A stretch of 64,000 bases of DNA from Microvirga terrestris (lineage in GTDB: Bacteria; Pseudomonadota; Alphaproteobacteria; Rhizobiales; Beijerinckiaceae), in assembly GCF_015694425.1 (NCBI RefSeq), contig NZ_JADQDN010000004.1, positions 248,001-312,000 on the forward strand. The letters run 5' to 3'. How positions within the stretch are numbered: position 1 is the stretch's first letter; each line of letters opens with the position of its first letter. Made by a program: the position numbers and the translations under genes. The notes under the pieces were generated by a model, which was given only the letters and a program-made list of their open reading frames with translations, ran no database searches and was not told where the DNA came from. Shown one piece after another: positions 8,318 through 17,633 of the stretch.

Positions 8318-9888
8318 GCGAAGCCTCTGAACAGCATGATCATCAGCGAGGCCGCGATAATCCACAAGGCCGCCACGCCCCAGCGGTTGCCCCGCGCCTC
8401 GGCACGCCCGATGGCCGCGACGCTGTCCTGGTTCAAGGACACCCCCCGGGCCGTTACGTCCTCGAGCTGGTTGAGCACCCGCTCGGCGCGCAGCGCCAAT
8501 TCCGGCAGGTCGCCGATGACGCCAGCGAGCGTCCACAGGCCCCGGCCCGCCTGCTCGGCGCGGCCCAGGGGCCCGAGATTCCGCTCGATCCAGTCGCGCA
8601 CCACGGGCTCCGAGGTAGTCCACATGTCGAGCTTCGGATCGAGGTTGCGGGCAACGCCCTCCACGACGACCATGGTCTTCTGCAGCATGACGAGTTCGAT
8701 GCGCGTCGCCATGTCGAACAGCGCGGTGATCTCGAACAGAAGCGTCAGCAGCTTCGCCATGGAGATCTCGTCGGCCCGCCGGTCATGGATCGGCTCGCCG
8801 ATGGCCCGGATGGCCTGGGCAAAGTCCTCCACCGAATGGTGCGGCGGCACGTAGCCGGCCTCGAAATGCACCTGCGCCACCCGCAAGTAATCGCGGCGGA
8901 TGAAGCCGAGGAGGATCTCGGCGAGGAACCGCCGCTCCTTCATGCCGAGCCGGCCCATGATGCCGAAATCGACCGCAACGAGGCGCCCTTCCGCATCGAT
9001 GAACAGGTTCCCCGGATGCATATCGGCGTGGAAGTAGCCGTCGCGAATGGCGTGGCGCAGGAAGGACTGGATCACCGTGCGGCCGAGCGCCACCCGGTCG
9101 AAGCCCGCCGCCTCGATGGCTGCGAGATCGTTGAGGCGGATGCCGTCGATCCAGGTGGTGGTGAGAACGTCGCGGGCGGTGAGATCCCATTCGGGCTTCG
9201 GCACACGGAAATCCGGATCGTCCTTGGTATTCTCGGCAAGCTCCGAGACGGCGGCGGCTTCCAGACGCAGATCCATCTCGACGGCCACGGAACGGGCCAG
9301 AGCCTCCACGATCTCCAGCGGCTTGAGGCGCTTGGCATCGGGCACCACGCGCTCGAACAGGCGAGCGGCGGCGCGCATGGCCTGCAGGTCGCGGGCGAAG
9401 CCCTCGCGCACGCCGGGCCGCACCACCTTCACGGCGACCGTTTCCTCACCCTCCGCTGTGCGGAGACGAGCCTTGTGAACCTGTGCGATGGAAGCGGCGG
9501 CAATCGGCTCGCTGAATTCAAGAAAGAGTTCGTCGATCGGCCGCCCGAGCGCGATTTCGACCATGCGCACGGCTTCCGCCCGGGGGAAGGGCGGCATGCG
9601 GTCCTGCAGGCGCTCGAGGTCGCGGGCGGCCGCCACACCGACGATATCGGGGCGGGTCGCCAGGAACTGGCCGAACTTCACGTAAGAGGGCCCGAGCCTG
9701 GTCAGCGCCTTGGACAGCCGCGCCGCGCTGTCCCCAGCCTGTGGCCGTTCGACGAGACGGGCCATCTTCAAGCCGAACCGGGCGGCCGGCGGCAGCGCGC
9801 TCGGATCGACGAGCGCCAATGCGCCTTCGCGCGCCAGGACAAAGCCGGCGCGCAGATTACGGGCGAGGTGGAAGAGGCTGCCGATCAC
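8314..9888 (-). CDS. ubiB: UbiB, ABC1/ADCK-type atypical kinase for ubiquinone synthesis
   Basis: 524-residue membrane-anchored protein required for ubiquinone production; its exact biochemical role is an ATPase/accessory role. The Lys-containing KxGQ motif is in GPSYVKFGQFLATRPDIVG. The kinase-like core follows (AVKVVRPGV, HADMHPGNLF, VAVDFGIMGR). The C-terminus has a hydrophobic anchor (residues about 500-522). It starts 4 bases after ubiE and overlaps coaBC, in a conserved alphaproteobacterial operon. Confidence 0.95.
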   Translation of the reverse strand: MIGSLFHLARNLRAGFVLAREGALALVDPSALPPAARFGLKMARLVERPQAGDSAARLSKALTRLGPSYVKFGQFLATRPDIVGVAAARDLERLQDRMPPFPRAEAVRMVEIALGRPIDELFLEFSEPIAAASIAQVHKARLRTAEGEETVAVKVVRPGVREGFARDLQAMRAAARLFERVVPDAKRLKPLEIVEALARSVAVEMDLRLEAAAVSELAENTKDDPDFRVPKPEWDLTARDVLTTTWIDGIRLNDLAAIEAAGFDRVALGRTVIQSFLRHAIRDGYFHADMHPGNLFIDAEGRLVAVDFGIMGRLGMKERRFLAEILLGFIRRDYLRVAQVHFEAGYVPPHHSVEDFAQAIRAIGEPIHDRRADEISMAKLLTLLFEITALFDMATRIELVMLQKTMVVVEGVARNLDPKLDMWTTSEPVVRDWIERNLGPLGRAEQAGRGLWTLAGVIGDLPELALRAERVLNQLEDVTARGVSLNQDSVAAIGRAEARGNRWGVAALWIIAASLMIMLFRGFA

Positions 9889-9892
9889 GCGC

Positions 9893-10642
9893 TTAGATCT
9901 TCCAGCCGGAATGGATGGCCACGATACCGGCCGTCAGCGTGCGATGGGTGACGCGCTTGAAGCCCGCCTCCTCGATCATCCGCGCGAAAGCTGCCGGCGG
10001 CGGGAAGCGGCGGATCGACTCGACGAGATACTGGTAGGACTCCGCATCGCCCGTCACCATCTGGCCCAGCCGTGGGATGACGTTGAAGGAATAGGCATCG
10101 TAGATTTTGTCGAGCACCGGCACGTCGACCTTGGAGAATTCCAGGCACAGGAAGCGCCCGCCGGGTTTCAACACCCGATGTGCCTCCCGCAGAGCCGCAT
10201 CGATGCGCGGCACGTTCCGGATCCCGAACGCGATGGTGTAGGCGTCATAGGTCTTGGATTCGAGCGGCAGCACTTCCGCATTGGCCTCGACGAAGTCGAT
10301 GCGGCCCTCATAGCGGTGACCGGCCCGCTCGGCGCCGACTTTCAGCATTTCGCCGTTGATGTCGAGCACCGTCACGCGGGTCTGCGGCCCACCCGCATCC
10401 AGGATCCGGAAGGCAACGTCGCCCGTGCCGCCGGCGACATCCAGATGGCGAACCGGCCGGTCGCGCGGCGGTCGCAAAGTGGAGATGAGGGCGTCCTTCC
10501 AGAGGCGGTGAAGGCCTGCGGACATGAGGTCGTTCATCAGGTCGTAGCGGCCGGCCACCGAGCGGAAGACCTCGTTGACCTTGCCCTGCTTCTCACCCAG
10601 GGGCACGGACTGGAACCCGAAATGGGTGTTCTCGTCGGTCAT
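9893..10642 (-). CDS. ubiE: ubiquinone/menaquinone C-methyltransferase UbiE
   Basis: About 249 residues, class I SAM methyltransferase that methylates the quinone ring precursor. The SAM motif [14 protein letters not shown] and the family segments [13 protein letters not shown] and [11 protein letters not shown] are present. I place the start at ATG 10642 ([14 protein letters not shown]); the open frame continues to a GTG at 10654. AAGAGG lies about 11 bases before the ATG. It leads the ubiE-ubiB-coaBC-dut operon, divergent from mutM. Confidence 0.95.
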   Translation of the reverse strand: MTDENTHFGFQSVPLGEKQGKVNEVFRSVAGRYDLMNDLMSAGLHRLWKDALISTLRPPRDRPVRHLDVAGGTGDVAFRILDAGGPQTRVTVLDINGEMLKVGAERAGHRYEGRIDFVEANAEVLPLESKTYDAYTIAFGIRNVPRIDAALREAHRVLKPGGRFLCLEFSKVDVPVLDKIYDAYSFNVIPRLGQMVTGDAESYQYLVESIRRFPPPAAFARMIEEAGFKRVTHRTLTAGIVAIHSGWKI

Positions 10643-10737
10643 GATGGGGCGCACCTCTTGTACCTGTTGTCGCGATCCATAGCGGAAGCGGGGCCTAAAG
10701 GCTATGTAAGAGGCCTCAAGAAGCCGAGAGATGGTTG

Positions 10738-11625
10738 ATGCCTGAACTGCCCGAAGTCGAGACCGTGCGCCGCGGCCTGGAGCCCGCCATGGTGGGAGCC
10801 CGCTTCACCAAGGTGACCCAGCGCCGGCCCGACCTGCGCTTCCCATTCCCTGAGCGGTTTTCTGAGCGCCTGGAGGGGCAGGAGGTCAAGGCGCTCGGGC
10901 GGCGGGCCAAGTATCTCCTGGCCGATCTCTCGTCCGGCGAGGTCCTGGTCATGCATCTGGGCATGTCGGGCCGCTTCCTCGTGACGAAGGACGGCGCCAC
11001 CCGGATGCCCGGCGAGTTCCATCACGAGCATGGGGGCCTGGGGGCTCACGACCACGTGGTGTTCGGGCTCTCCAACGGCGCGACCGTCACTTATAATGAC
11101 GCCCGCCGCTTCGGCTTCATGGATCTGGTGCCCAGCCAGGAGATCGAGACCTCGAAGCATTTCGCCGGCATGGGCATCGAGCCCCTCGGCAACGAGCTCT
11201 CGGGCGAGACCATCGCCCGGTTGTTCGCGGGCAAGCGCACGCCCCTGAAGGCCGCCCTTCTCGACCAGCGCCTGATCTCCGGCCTCGGCAACATCTATGT
11301 GTGCGAGGCCCTGTTCCGCACCGGCCTTCATCCGGAGGCTCCGGCAGGCTCGCTCGTGACGACGAAAGGCGAGCCGACCGACAAGGCGCACCAACTCGCT
11401 GATGTCATTCGCGACGTGCTGGCCGAGGCGGTGGAAGCCGGAGGCTCGACCCTGCGTGACCATGCGCAGGTAGATGGCTCTCTGGGCTACTTCCAGCATT
11501 CCTTCCGGGTCTATGACCGAGAGAACGAGCCCTGCGTCACGCCCGATTGCACCGGGACGGTCACCCGACTCGTGCAGTCCGGTCGCTCCACCTTCTACTG
11601 CCCGCAATGCCAGAAGCACGCCTGA
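10738..11625 (+). CDS. mutM: formamidopyrimidine-DNA glycosylase (Fpg/MutM)
   Basis: 295-residue bifunctional glycosylase/AP lyase that removes 8-oxoguanine and FaPy lesions. It begins [14 protein letters not shown], where the Pro exposed after Met removal is the catalytic nucleophile and the Glu next to it the acid. MHLGMSGRF holds the conserved Lys/loop region, an H2TH segment follows, and the C-terminal zinc finger reads C-x4-C...YCPQCQ. The ATG at 10738 is required for the N-terminal Pro; an upstream TTG adds one residue. Divergent from the ubiE operon. Confidence 0.97.
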   Translation: MPELPEVETVRRGLEPAMVGARFTKVTQRRPDLRFPFPERFSERLEGQEVKALGRRAKYLLADLSSGEVLVMHLGMSGRFLVTKDGATRMPGEFHHEHGGLGAHDHVVFGLSNGATVTYNDARRFGFMDLVPSQEIETSKHFAGMGIEPLGNELSGETIARLFAGKRTPLKAALLDQRLISGLGNIYVCEALFRTGLHPEAPAGSLVTTKGEPTDKAHQLADVIRDVLAEAVEAGGSTLRDHAQVDGSLGYFQHSFRVYDRENEPCVTPDCTGTVTRLVQSGRSTFYCPQCQKHA

Positions 11626-11711
11626 TCTTATAGACAGAGCTTCCGGATTTTCACTTGCCGGGTCATGCGCCCTCGCCTACCGGTGTCCCATCATCGAGCA
11701 GGAGATGTCAC

Positions 11712-12485
11712 ATGGCTTTTGAGACGATTCTCACGGAGACGCGCGGCAAGGTGGGGCTGATCACCCTCAACCGGCCCCAGGCCCTGAACGCCCTCAATTC
11801 CGCGCTCCTGGGCGAGGTGAACCAAGCCCTCGACGCCTTCGAGGCGGACGCGAATATCGGCTGCATCGTCATCACCGGCTCGGAAAAGGCCTTCGCCGCG
11901 GGCGCCGACATCAAGGAGATGTCAGAGCTGAATTATCCGCACACCTATATGGCCGACTTCTTCTCCGGCTGGGAGAAGGTGTCGGGCCGGCGCAAGCCCA
12001 TGATCGCCGCAGTGGCGGGTTTTGCCCTGGGCGGCGGCTGCGAGTTCGCCATGATGTGCGACTTCATCATCGCGGCCGACAACGCCAAGTTCGGCCAGCC
12101 GGAGATCAAGCTCGGGGTGATGCCCGGCATGGGCGGCACGCAGCGCCTCACGCGCCTCATCGGCCGGGCCAAGGCCATGGAGATGTGCCTGACGGGCCGC
12201 ATGATGGGCGCGGAGGAAGCCGAGCGCTCCGGTCTCGTCGCCCGCGTGGTGCCGGCAGCCGATCTCCTCAACGAGGCCTTGAAGACGGCAGACACCATCG
12301 CGTCCATGTCGCTGCCCATCGCCATGATGACCAAGGAGACGATAAACCGCGCCGACGAGGTCACGCTGTCCGAGGGCATCCGCTTCGAGCGGCGCCTGTT
12401 CCACGCCATGTTCGCCACTGCCGACCAGAAGGAAGGCATGGCTGCCTTCGTGGGCAAGCGCCCCCCTGAATTCAAGAACGGGTAG
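11712..12485 (+). CDS. enoyl-CoA hydratase (crotonase family)
   Basis: 257 residues, hydrating trans-2-enoyl-CoA in fatty acid beta-oxidation. The oxyanion-hole segment AAGADIKEM and the two catalytic Glu regions [11 protein letters not shown] and FGQPEIKLG are intact and match short-chain enoyl-CoA hydratase (EchA/Crt type). Start is the ATG at 11712 ([20 protein letters not shown]), with AGGAG about 8 bases before it; the longer frame is spurious. The next gene follows after 3 bases. Confidence 0.93.
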   Translation: MAFETILTETRGKVGLITLNRPQALNALNSALLGEVNQALDAFEADANIGCIVITGSEKAFAAGADIKEMSELNYPHTYMADFFSGWEKVSGRRKPMIAAVAGFALGGGCEFAMMCDFIIAADNAKFGQPEIKLGVMPGMGGTQRLTRLIGRAKAMEMCLTGRMMGAEEAERSGLVARVVPAADLLNEALKTADTIASMSLPIAMMTKETINRADEVTLSEGIRFERRLFHAMFATADQKEGMAAFVGKRPPEFKNG

Positions 12486-12488
12486 ATC

Positions 12489-13292
12489 GTGCCTGACATT
12501 GGCGTCGACATGATCGCGGCACTCGCCGCGATCTCTTTTTTGGCGGGCTTCGTAGATTCCATTGCCGGGGGCGGCGGGCTTCTCACCGTGCCGGCCCTCC
12601 TGCTCGCCGGTCTCGATCCGGCGCAGGCGATCGCCACCAACAAGGTGCAGGGCTCGGTCGCTGCGGCCTCCGCCACCTATACCTTCGGGCGCAAGGGACT
12701 GATCGAGTGGCGCAAGGCCCGGGGCTTTACCCTGATGGCGTTCGTGAGCAGCGTTGCCGGAGCCTTGTGCGTGCAGTTCCTGCCCCGCGCCGTGCTCGAG
12801 GTTCTGATCCCGGTCATGCTGATTGCGATGGCGATCTACTTTGCCCTCTCGCGCAAGATGAAGGACGAGGACGCCCATGCCCGCATGACGGCTCTCGCCT
12901 TCGCCCTCACGGCGCCGGTCGCCATTGGGTTTTACGACGGCATCTTCGGGCCGGGCGCCGGCTCCTTCTATATGCTCGCCTTCGTGACGCTGTTGGGCTA
13001 CGGGGTGATCAAGGCGACGGCCCATACGAAGCTCGTCAATTTCGCGAGCAATTTCGGCAGTCTCCTTCTTTATGCGGCGACAGGCGCGGTGGTGTGGCCT
13101 TTAGGGATCGTCATGGCCGGAGCTTCGCTGCTGGGGGCCCAAGTCGGATCGCGGCTTGCCATGAGGCTGGGCTCTCGGCTCATCCGCCCGCTCCTGGTTG
13201 TGGTGTCGAGCCTGATGGCCCTGCGGCTCCTGCTCGACCCTGCCAACCCCTGGCGGCAGGCCCTTCAGAAGGCTTTCCTGGCGCTTTTTTGA
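12489..13292 (+). CDS. TauE/SafE-family anion (sulfite/sulfoacetate-type) permease
   Basis: 267 residues, strongly hydrophobic with about eight membrane helices. The family's duplicated motif is visible: AGFVDSIAGGGGLLTVPALL near the N-terminus and YDGIFGPGAGSFYMLAFV in the second half. These proteins move sulfite or small sulfonates across the inner membrane; the substrate here is not known. GTG start, 3 bases after the enoyl-CoA hydratase stop, so likely co-transcribed although metabolically unlinked. Confidence 0.9.
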   Translation: MPDIGVDMIAALAAISFLAGFVDSIAGGGGLLTVPALLLAGLDPAQAIATNKVQGSVAAASATYTFGRKGLIEWRKARGFTLMAFVSSVAGALCVQFLPRAVLEVLIPVMLIAMAIYFALSRKMKDEDAHARMTALAFALTAPVAIGFYDGIFGPGAGSFYMLAFVTLLGYGVIKATAHTKLVNFASNFGSLLLYAATGAVVWPLGIVMAGASLLGAQVGSRLAMRLGSRLIRPLLVVVSSLMALRLLLDPANPWRQALQKAFLALF

Positions 13293-13352
13293 CGCGCAAA
13301 GGCCTATGGTCGTTGACGTTCGCGAGCATCACGTCTATAAGCCGCCTCACAT

Positions 13353-13375
13353 GAGCCCGCGCGTCCCGCGGGCTC
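13353..13375 (+). terminator. hairpin between tauE-like gene and rpsT
   Basis: GAGCCCGCG (13353-13361), loop CGTCC, CGCGGGCTC (13367-13375), followed by TTCGGTTT. It may terminate the upstream unit or be part of the rpsT leader; the T run is weak. Confidence 0.5.
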
Positions 13376-13466
13376 TTCGGTTTCCATGCAATCAACCGAT
13401 CGCTGCCGGAGCTCTCCCATGGGCTTGAGCTTGGCCATCGGGATTTTAAAAGAACGAGGATGGGCC

Positions 13467-13733
13467 ATGGCCAACACCGTGTCCGCCAAGAAGATGACCC
13501 GCAAGATCGCGAAGCGCACCGCGGTCAACAAGTCGCGTCGCAGCCGCATGCGGACCTTCGTCCGCAAGGTTGAAGAGGCCATCGCTTCCGGCAACCAGAC
13601 CGAGGCAGCAGCCGCTCTGCGCGCTGCCGAGCCGGAGATGATGCGCGCGGCCCAGAAGGGCATCGTGCACAAGAACACCGCGTCGCGGAAGGTTTCGCGT
13701 CTCGCGAGCCGCATCAAGACGCTGAGCGCCTAA
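13467..13733 (+). CDS. rpsT: 30S ribosomal protein S20
   Basis: 88-residue basic protein binding 16S rRNA early in 30S assembly. [18 protein letters not shown] and the helical Lys/Arg-rich body ending [11 protein letters not shown] are standard. Start is ATG 13467, preceded by GAGGA; longer frames upstream are not conserved. The rpsT-dnaA neighbourhood is common in Alphaproteobacteria. A terminator follows. Confidence 0.97.
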   Translation: MANTVSAKKMTRKIAKRTAVNKSRRSRMRTFVRKVEEAIASGNQTEAAAALRAAEPEMMRAAQKGIVHKNTASRKVSRLASRIKTLSA

Positions 13734-13772
13734 AAGTCAGTCTCTCGAAGCTGCCTTTTCACGACTGATTGG

Positions 13773-13797
13773 ACCCGGCCGAAAGGCCGGGTTTTTT
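13773..13797 (+). terminator. intrinsic terminator of rpsT
   Basis: ACCCGGCC (13773-13780), GAAA tetraloop, GGCCGGGT (13785-13792), followed by six T. Separates rpsT from the dnaA upstream region. Confidence 0.93.
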
Positions 13798-14512
13798 CGT
13801 GCTCGACTTCGGATTCTATGTCCAAATTTTATCCACACGGGAGCTTGACTTTATCCCCGTATGACAGGGTGAAGGGTCCACAACCCGGAATCAAAATGCA
13901 CATAAAAGATCGAGGCCCTGCAATAGCTTAGCAGGCAAAGCTTCGCGAAGCATCAGAATCACCCTCCGATTCGAGCCGAATCGGTTCTGAATCAAGGTTG
14001 CGTAAAAACTCTTTTTCAGGCCTGCGCACAGGCTGTGATGACACAGTGAATCAGTTGAAGAGTCAGCGCTTTACAGCTCAGATTCAAAACCTGTGGACGA
14101 GCCTGTGAACGCAATCGGATGCTCCCGAGAGCTGGAGACTCGACTCAGCCGTATTGCACGCCCTCCCGCACCCTGTGTAAGGTCAATTTGCTTCAACGGC
14201 TCGCCGTTAAGTCATTCACTCAAAGCCTGAACTAAAGACACCATGCGCGGGGATCAGCTGTTGTTTCACTCTCTCAAGAAGCAAGCGCAGACTCATCCTT
14301 TATCGCGAGGTAAACTTGCCAGACCTTGAGTGAAGACCAAGGAGATGACAGACGACGATCGTCTCCACTTAAAACCGAACAAATAATCTTTAGTACAATT
14401 GGGGGCGCCACGTTCTGAATAACCTGTGAGGCATCTGTGCCTTGGTGTTCAGAACGGGACATGCGTAGAGGTTTCCGACCTTAACAGGAGGATGCCTCGT
14501 GGAGGGACATTG
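13798..14512. other. dnaA upstream region, candidate replication origin or dnaA control region
   Basis: 715 bases without a gene. It holds one perfect DnaA box (13829-13837), weaker boxes at 13851-13859 (TTATCCCCG) and 14092-14100 (reverse, TGTGGACGA), and 12 GANTC sites within 13812-14294. An AT-rich stretch precedes dnaA (about 14240-14410), and there is a small inverted repeat carrying two GANTC sites (CCGATTC 13966-13972 / GAATCGG 13978-13984). This suits either oriC or a DnaA/CcrM-controlled dnaA promoter. hemE, the usual oriC neighbour in many alphaproteobacteria, is not in the window, so I leave the choice open. Confidence 0.55.
13829..13837 (+). promoter_or_regulatory. perfect DnaA box
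   Basis: TTATCCACA, exact consensus, 35 bases after the rpsT terminator. Confidence 0.75.
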
Positions 14513-16015
14513 ATGTATCGCAGCGAAGACCATCGCACCTTTGCCGCTCCGAATGAGAACGGCATGGATGTTCCAGGCGAGCAATCGGCGTCTGAAGTCT
14601 GGACGCGGGTCAAGCGCCGCCTTCGGGCCGAACTGGGCGAAGACATCTTCGCCAGCTGGTTTGGGCGCCTGGAGCTGGACTCGGTGATCGAGGGCTGCGC
14701 TTATCTGACCGTCCCCACCCGCTTCCTGAAGAGCTGGATCGAGTCCCACTACGCCGATCGCGTTCTGGCGGTTTACCGCTCTGAGGCCGGTGATGTGGAG
14801 CGGGTGTCGATCGGCGTGCGCAGCACCCTCGGGCGTGATCCTGCAGCCCAGCGCCGGGCGAGCGAAGCGCCGCGTCCATCGTCCGCTCCGTCCATGGCCA
14901 TGCCGAGCATGAATCATGAGATCAAGGCTCCTTCTGCACCTTCCTCAAACGAGGAGCGCGGCGAAGGCGGCGAACTCGGCGGCGCTCCGCTCGATCCCCG
15001 TCTCACCTTCGAGAGCTTCATCGTCGGCCGCTCCAACGCCCTTGCCCATGCGGCGGCGGATCGGGTCGCTCATGCGCAGAACGGACAGGCCATCTACAAC
15101 CCGCTCTACCTTCATGCGGGCGTGGGCCTCGGCAAGACGCATCTTCTGCACGGCATCGGCCATGCGGTGCGCGCCCAAGGGCGCCGGGTGATCTATCTCA
15201 CGGCCGACCGCTTCATGTACGGCTTCGTCGCCTCCCTGAAGGCCCAGACATCGCTCGCCTTCAAGGAGCGCCTGCGGGGCATCGACCTGCTCATCATCGA
15301 CGATGTGCAGTTCATCCAGGGCAAGCAGATCCAGCAGGAGTTCGGTCACACCCTGAACGCCCTCATCGATGCGGGCCGCCAGATTGTCATCGCGGCCGAC
15401 CGTCCGCCGGCGGATCTGGAGAATCTCGACGAGCGCGTGCGGTCGCGCCTTGCCGGCGGCCTCGTGGTCGAGGTCAGCGCCCTCGACGAGGCGCTGCGCA
15501 CCTCGATCCTCACCACCCGCATCGAGGCCCTGAAGACGATCCATCCCACTTTCGAAGTGGGGCCGAACGTGATCGCTTTCGTGGCCCGCTCCATCACGGC
15601 CAATGGCCGCGATCTCGAAGGCGCCGTAAACCGCCTGCTCGCCCATGCGACGCTCACGAATTCCGCCATTACCTTGGAGACGGCCGAGACCGCCATCCGC
15701 GATCTCGTGCGCAACCGGGAGCCCAAGCGGGTCAAGATCGAGGATATCCAGAAGCTGGTGGCCTCGCGCTACAACGTCTCCCGCTCCGATATCCTCTCGG
15801 AGCGCCGCACCGCCGCCGTGGTGAAACCGCGCCAGATCGCCATGTACCTGTCCAAGGTGCTGACGCTTCGCTCCCTGCCCGAGATCGGACGCCGCTTTGG
15901 CGGGCGCGATCACACCACGGTGCTCCACGCTGTGCGCAAGATCGAGAAGGCCTTGGGCGAGGACCACGCCCTCTCGGACGAGGTCGAACTCCTCAAGCGC
16001 ATGCTGCAGGAATAG
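14513..16015 (+). CDS. dnaA: chromosomal replication initiator DnaA
   Basis: 500 residues. Domain I is about 28-105 ([22 protein letters not shown]), followed by a low-complexity linker. The AAA+ domain has Walker A GVGLGKTH at 203-210 and Walker B LLIIDDVQ at 259-266. The C-terminal DNA-binding domain carries the signature [16 protein letters not shown]. Start is taken at ATG 14513 ([10 protein letters not shown]) with GGAGGG upstream; the frame is open back to 14426 but without a better site. Preceded by a GANTC-dense region, so control by CcrM methylation is plausible. dnaN follows. Confidence 0.97.
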   Translation: MYRSEDHRTFAAPNENGMDVPGEQSASEVWTRVKRRLRAELGEDIFASWFGRLELDSVIEGCAYLTVPTRFLKSWIESHYADRVLAVYRSEAGDVERVSIGVRSTLGRDPAAQRRASEAPRPSSAPSMAMPSMNHEIKAPSAPSSNEERGEGGELGGAPLDPRLTFESFIVGRSNALAHAAADRVAHAQNGQAIYNPLYLHAGVGLGKTHLLHGIGHAVRAQGRRVIYLTADRFMYGFVASLKAQTSLAFKERLRGIDLLIIDDVQFIQGKQIQQEFGHTLNALIDAGRQIVIAADRPPADLENLDERVRSRLAGGLVVEVSALDEALRTSILTTRIEALKTIHPTFEVGPNVIAFVARSITANGRDLEGAVNRLLAHATLTNSAITLETAETAIRDLVRNREPKRVKIEDIQKLVASRYNVSRSDILSERRTAAVVKPRQIAMYLSKVLTLRSLPEIGRRFGGRDHTTVLHAVRKIEKALGEDHALSDEVELLKRMLQE

Positions 16016-16177
16016 GGGCAATCGAGGCTGGAACAGCCTCAGTGCCGGGACCGGAAGGGTCCCGGCCTTGCTTTCTCTGCCGACAAAAGCCAATCTTGCT
16101 GCCCTGCTTGTCCCGCTCAAGGTTGACCTTGTGGGGGCATGAGCCAAGAATTTCACCGAAACCGGGTGTCGAAGGTT

Positions 16178-17296
16178 ATGAGAGTTACTGTTGAGCGCGC
16201 CGCTCTGCTGAAGGCGCTGGGGCATGTGCACCGCGTCGTCGAGCGCCGCAACACCATTCCGATCCTCTCCAATATCCTGCTGCGGGCCGGAGAGGGCTCC
16301 TTGCGTCTGAAGGCCACGGACCTCGACATCGAGGTGACCGAGACGATTCCGGCCGACATCACGGAGGCCGGCTCCACCACCGTCCCGGCCTACATGATCT
16401 ACGATATCGTGCGAAAGCTCCCGGATGGGGCGCAGGTCTCCCTCGAGATGACGCCCGATATGGGCCAGATGCAGATCCGCTCCGGCCGGTCGCGCTTCAT
16501 GCTGCAGGCATTGCCCGAAAGCGACTTCCCGGATCTTGCCGCCGGCGACCTGCCGCACCGCTTCACGCTTCCCGCCGCGGACCTGAAGCGCCTGATCGAG
16601 AAGACCCAGTTCGCGATCTCGACGGAAGAAACGCGCTATTACCTCAACGGCATCTATCTCCATACGCTCGATGCGGGGGGCTCAGTGGTCATGCGCGCGG
16701 TTGCGACCGACGGCCATCGCCTTGCCCGCGTCGAAATCCCGGCGCCGAACGGCTCCGAGGGCATGCCCGGCGTCATCATTCCGCGCAAGGCCGTGGCCGA
16801 GATCGTCAAGCTTGTCGAAGATGGCTCGGAAAACATCACCATCGAACTGTCCTCCGCCAAGGTGCGGCTGACCTTTGACGGCGTAGTGCTGACCTCCAAG
16901 CTCATCGACGGCACCTTCCCCGACTACCAGCGGGTTATCCCGGCCGGGAACGACAAGGTCCTCGTGGTCGAGCGCGCCGATTTCTCGAAGGCCGTGGACC
17001 GCGTTTCCACCATCTCGTCCGAGCGCGGCCGCGCCGTGAAGCTGGCGCTGGGCGACGGACGTCTCACACTCACCGTCAACAATCCGGATTCGGGCAGCGC
17101 GACGGAGGAGTTGGAGGTCGATTACGATGCCGCGTCGATCGATATCGGCTTCAACGCCCGCTATCTCCTCGACATCGCATCCCAGCTGGACGGTGACACC
17201 GCCGTGTTCAAGCTCGCCGATCCGGGCTCTCCCACCATCATCCAGGACCGCGACGGCGCCGCTGCGCTCTACGTCCTGATGCCGATGCGGGTGTGA
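16178..17296 (+). CDS. dnaN: DNA polymerase III beta subunit (sliding clamp)
   Basis: 372 residues, three repeated clamp domains. It starts MRVTVERAALLKALGHVHRVVERRNTIPILSN and ends in the usual C-terminal MPMRV. ATG 16178 fits the family start; the frame extends 13 codons upstream without support. The gap to dnaA is 162 bases. Unusually, recF is not next: a three-gene cassette intervenes. Confidence 0.97.
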   Translation: MRVTVERAALLKALGHVHRVVERRNTIPILSNILLRAGEGSLRLKATDLDIEVTETIPADITEAGSTTVPAYMIYDIVRKLPDGAQVSLEMTPDMGQMQIRSGRSRFMLQALPESDFPDLAAGDLPHRFTLPAADLKRLIEKTQFAISTEETRYYLNGIYLHTLDAGGSVVMRAVATDGHRLARVEIPAPNGSEGMPGVIIPRKAVAEIVKLVEDGSENITIELSSAKVRLTFDGVVLTSKLIDGTFPDYQRVIPAGNDKVLVVERADFSKAVDRVSTISSERGRAVKLALGDGRLTLTVNNPDSGSATEELEVDYDAASIDIGFNARYLLDIASQLDGDTAVFKLADPGSPTIIQDRDGAAALYVLMPMRV

Positions 17297-17633
17297 CGTT
17301 CCGAGCCTGGTTCCGGACGAAGCCTAGCAGGTCGTCCGGAACTATCGGGTGTTCACTAGTGGCTCCTCTCCATGACCGACGAAGGTCAACTCGAACCCGA
17401 ACACCAAACTCTTTTAACGCGTGCTACCCTCCGCCTCTCGCGCTGCGTAAGGTATGAGCCGGAGCGCTCACTTCTGCAGAAGCATGGAGCTTCCAAGCGG
17501 GATGCATTCTCAGAATGAGTATCGGTATAAATTCCTGTCACTTCGGTGCAGCGCGGAAATCAACTGATCAGATCATATTGTAGCGTGTGTGATTTTTGGG
17601 TACACGGCTGATACTTCTCGCAGAGTATCATTT
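17297..17633. other. junction between dnaN and the glycan cassette, with hairpin
   Basis: 337 bases with no gene. A 10-bp perfect hairpin (TTCCGGACGA 17311-17320 / TCGTCCGGAA 17332-17341) follows the dnaN stop by 14 bases; it lacks a T run but may end the dnaN transcript. After about 17480 the base composition turns AT-richer, marking the left side of the inserted cassette. I saw no convincing attachment site or direct repeat. Confidence 0.45.

Noticed and set aside
13798..14512. Firm oriC assignment
   Set aside because: Only one perfect DnaA box and no hemE nearby; dnaA autoregulation explains the features as well.
14945..16663. 572-aa minus-strand open frame across dnaA and dnaN
   Set aside because: Shadow of two essential genes; no domain and no ribosome site.
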